Source: Parasphingorhabdus litoris DSM 22379 (GTDB taxonomy: Bacteria > Pseudomonadota > Alphaproteobacteria > Sphingomonadales > Sphingomonadaceae). From it: a stretch of DNA of 64,000 nucleotides. Position numbers and translations under genes: made by a program. The stretch covers positions 1,240,001-1,304,000 of the forward strand of contig NZ_CP086727.1 of assembly GCF_020906275.1 (NCBI RefSeq). Direction: 5' to 3'. Positions 62,028 to 64,000 of this stretch are shown in pieces. Within the stretch, counting starts at the first letter, position 1; each line of letters begins with the position of its first letter. The notes beneath the pieces are model-generated. The model made no database searches and had not been told where the DNA came from. It was given only the letters and a program-made list of their open reading frames with translations.

Positions 62028-62810
62028 CTAGGCACCGGCATCACCAACGGATCGGCGATAGAGATGCCAGGTCGCATGCCCAAGCACCGGTAAAATGACG
62101 AGCAATCCCAAAAATAGGGGGAGCATAGCGACAAACAGAACGACTGCGATCATGGCAGCCCAGATCAGCATGACAGATTTGTTGGATCGCACCGTGGCCA
62201 GGCTGACGATAATGGCCGTGATAAAATCTACTTCGCGATCGACCAACATCGGCAGGCTAATGACCGTAATGGCATAAAAAGCCAGCGCAATAAGGGCGCC
62301 GACAGCCGTGCCGACCACCAGCATCGCAATACCCGCCGTTGTTCGAAACAGTTCCAGAGATTCCGATCCGATCCCGGATTCCGCCAGGAAAATCGCAAAA
62401 ATACCATGCGCAATCATCAGCCAGAATGCGAACGCTACGAAGAGGATAACACCCATGCTCAATATCTGTTCATCACCCCGGCCCCTCAGCGCGCCGAGAA
62501 CAGCGCGCCAGCTCATCGGCATGCCAGCTTCCCGGCGGCGGCTTACTTCATAGAGACCAACGGCGACAAAAGGGGCGAGCAGAGGGAAGCCTGCCGCGAG
62601 CGGGACCAACCATGCAATTTCCCCTCTTTCGAAAAGGGCAAAGTAGAGAAACAATCCGGCCGCCACATAAATGGCTCCGAAAAAGAGTCCGAATAAAGGA
62701 TAGGCTTTGAAATCATTCCAACCGTTCACCAGCGCGGTTCGCAGGTCACTTATTGTGAGATCATTTGCGACCGTCGCGGGCGCGACCAGAGCTTGCTTGG
62801 CTGTGCTCAT
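62028..62810 (-). CDS. DUF2189 integral membrane protein
   Basis: A 260-residue protein with about six membrane helices, for example YPLFGLFFGAIYVAAGLFLYF, LVPLAAGFPLLAPFVAVGLY and MILVVGTAVGALIALAFYAI-like segments. The N-terminal ISDLRTALVNGWNDFKAYP and the YEVSRRREAGMPMSW loop are DUF2189 signatures. The function is unknown. GAGGAGGGA precedes the ATG. It is convergent with ppk2. Confidence 0.88.
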   Translation of the reverse strand: MSTAKQALVAPATVANDLTISDLRTALVNGWNDFKAYPLFGLFFGAIYVAAGLFLYFALFERGEIAWLVPLAAGFPLLAPFVAVGLYEVSRRREAGMPMSWRAVLGALRGRGDEQILSMGVILFVAFAFWLMIAHGIFAIFLAESGIGSESLELFRTTAGIAMLVVGTAVGALIALAFYAITVISLPMLVDREVDFITAIIVSLATVRSNKSVMLIWAAMIAVVLFVAMLPLFLGLLVILPVLGHATWHLYRRSVGDAGA

Positions 62811-63050
62811 GACATTCCCTCCTCATGGAAACGTGCGCCAATATTGCCTTAAATTCGTCCCTGTATCAAGTGAGACCCGACAAGCTTGAACGCTTGCGAC
62901 GCCGGATTTGCGATCATCTGTGGTTGGTAGATCTGGTGATGACCATCGACTGCCGCTTGCTCGGATCAGGCCGGCACTGGCACAATCATCAGTATTTGCC
63001 ACGGCTTGCTATGGCTACCATCCAGCGAAACATAACAGGAGGGTGGCGAG

Positions 63051-63734
63051 ATGGCTGTAGTTGCAATTACCGGGGCAGGGCGAGGCATTGGATTAGAATT
63101 GACGCGCCAGCACGCCGGGCAGGGCGATAAGGTTTACGCCTTTTTGCGCGATCCCGATGCGGCCAAAACGCTAAACGATATTGCCGCTAAGCATGACGGG
63201 CGGATCATACCCATCATGATGGATGTCGGTGTCGATGCTTCGGTCAAACAAGCCGCTGCCCAGGTCAATGACAAGATCGACATTTTGTATAATGTGGCCG
63301 GTAATGTCGGACCCTTTGCGCCCGAGCTTGAGGAATCCGACTGGACCGCCTGGAATGACGTTTTGAACATCCTGTTGATGGCGCCGCTGCGCGTCCTGCA
63401 GGCTTTGCTTCCGAAAATGGACGCTGGGTCCAAAGTTATGAATTTTTCCAGTCAGCTGGCCGCTTCCTGGTGGCCCTATGGCGGGTTCTATGCCTATGGC
63501 GCTGCGAAAGCCGGTCTCAACCGCATGATGAGATCCGTGGCCATTGATTTGAAAGACCGTGAAATCATCGTTGGCCTTATTCACCCCGGCTATGTCCAAA
63601 CCGATATGGGCGGCCCCGGAGCCGACATAACACCAGAGGAAAGCGCCCAAGGCGTCCGCGCCGTTGCAGACGCATGGACTTTGGAAGAAACCGGCGAATT
63701 CAAACGCTGGAACGGGGAGGCGCATCCGCTTTAA
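63051..63734 (+). CDS. SDR family oxidoreductase (C-factor-like)
   Basis: A 227-residue SDR with cofactor motif VAITGAGRGIGLELTRQ, LYNVAGN as a variant of the NNAG motif, catalytic Ser in VMNFSSQLAAS and YAYGAAKAGLN. It resembles the C-factor/SniffeR branch of short SDRs. AGGAGG stands 9 bases before the ATG. The variant Val-Ala-Gly-Asn instead of Asn-Ala-Gly is a mild change. Substrate unknown. Confidence 0.9.
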   Translation: MAVVAITGAGRGIGLELTRQHAGQGDKVYAFLRDPDAAKTLNDIAAKHDGRIIPIMMDVGVDASVKQAAAQVNDKIDILYNVAGNVGPFAPELEESDWTAWNDVLNILLMAPLRVLQALLPKMDAGSKVMNFSSQLAASWWPYGGFYAYGAAKAGLNRMMRSVAIDLKDREIIVGLIHPGYVQTDMGGPGADITPEESAQGVRAVADAWTLEETGEFKRWNGEAHPL

Positions 63735-64000
63735 AATCTACTTTCCACGGCTTTATATCAGGTGTCTTTGAAACACGGCAATCGAAACAAGATCTGCCAG
63801 TTGGCGGAAGCTTGGCTATGGCCGATACTAGACATTAAACAATGTAATTCTGTGACCCTAGAAATGCACGTGGGACACTTAGCATGGCGGGAAGCTGTGA
63901 TGATTTGCAGTTTGTCCTGTCAAAAGAGCTAGTGCGAAAAAGCCTAGAAATGCGTGCAATTCCGCCCCGTACTAGTCCTTTAAGCAGTAGCAAATTGTCG
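63735..64000. other. Right-end non-coding stretch
   Basis: 266 bases after the SDR gene show no convincing gene, RNA or clear terminator before the window ends. A neighbouring gene may start beyond the edge. Confidence 0.45.

Noticed and set aside
62825..63130. A 101-codon plus-strand frame upstream of the last SDR gene
   Set aside because: It overlaps the SDR start in another frame, and its sequence has no family resemblance.

Overview
This looks like a chromosome segment of a sphingomonad alphaproteobacterium, probably of the Sphingorhabdus / Parasphingorhabdus / Sphingopyxis type. The signs are a permuted two-piece tmRNA gene, a PopZ (DUF2497) protein, an NDUFS4-like complex I accessory subunit, an ScfR-type acyl-CoA regulator next to a 530-residue isocitrate lyase, an HdaA gene just upstream of ppk1, and a LOV-HTH photoreceptor very close to EL222 of Erythrobacter litoralis. 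Base composition is near 50% G+C by eye. No insertion sequence, prophage, CRISPR array or rRNA operon was seen. Coding density is high and no gene-free stretch exceeds 300 bases. This species assignment is inference from gene content and remembered family sequences; no database search was possible.

Layout. 1-5.2 kb (minus strand): a cut-off crotonase gene, an S9 prolyl-oligopeptidase-type peptidase, popZ, tolC and a protein-isoaspartate methyltransferase. 5.4-8.9 kb: tRNA-Cys, then the ScfR-like regulator divergent from aceA with two palindromic operator candidates between them. 8.9-13.3 kb (minus): a set of exported proteins (one-haem peroxidase-like, TPR, matrixin metalloprotease with a cysteine switch, an acidic lipoprotein, a calcium-repeat protein, DsrE). 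13.5-16 kb: a cyanide-insensitive type bd oxidase operon ending in a 44-residue DUF2474 subunit. 16-24.3 kb: ABC-F (Uup), SIMPL, PepSY-like, an OmpR/PhoQ-type two-component pair, a flavin monooxygenase, chorismate mutase, the quinone side-chain polyprenyl synthase and the NDUFS4-like subunit. 24.3-26.9 kb (minus): a compact lemA-TPM-TPM-NUDIX operon. 27-28 kb: mscL, its terminator and ssrA. 28.3-31.8 kb (minus): arginine succinyltransferase genes astA and astB with an M20 hydrolase. 32.5-34.6 kb: malate synthase G.

34.6-40.1 kb (minus): the outer-membrane and cofactor operon lptD-surA-pdxA-rsmA. 40.4-43.4 kb: pepA-holC, a lipoprotein and ndk. 43.5-47.6 kb: the most accessory-looking stretch, with a large secreted DUF11 protein, a SnoaL/SDR pair, a DUF2256 mini-protein and the LOV-HTH regulator. 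47.8-49.9 kb (minus): purM and a purN fused to a YjbR domain. 50-55.6 kb: DUF2066, hdaA, ppk1 and ppx in one tight operon. 55.7-63.7 kb: an I78 inhibitor and rnd, then aspS with an alpha/beta hydrolase, an exported unknown, ppk2, DUF2189 and an SDR.

Functional threads: aceA and glcB complete the glyoxylate shunt, with ScfR as the likely acyl-CoA sensor. ppk1, ppx and ppk2 give a polyphosphate cycle within 10 kb, with ndk a further 8.5 kb away. astA, astB and the glutamate-carboxypeptidase-like M20 enzyme suggest an arginine catabolic route with a replaced last step. No completely new multi-gene system was identified. The strongest leads are three tandem hairpins with a conserved loop at the end of ssrA, the matrixin with a vertebrate-like prodomain layout, the M20 enzyme in the ast operon, and the light-sensing LOV/DUF2256 pair.
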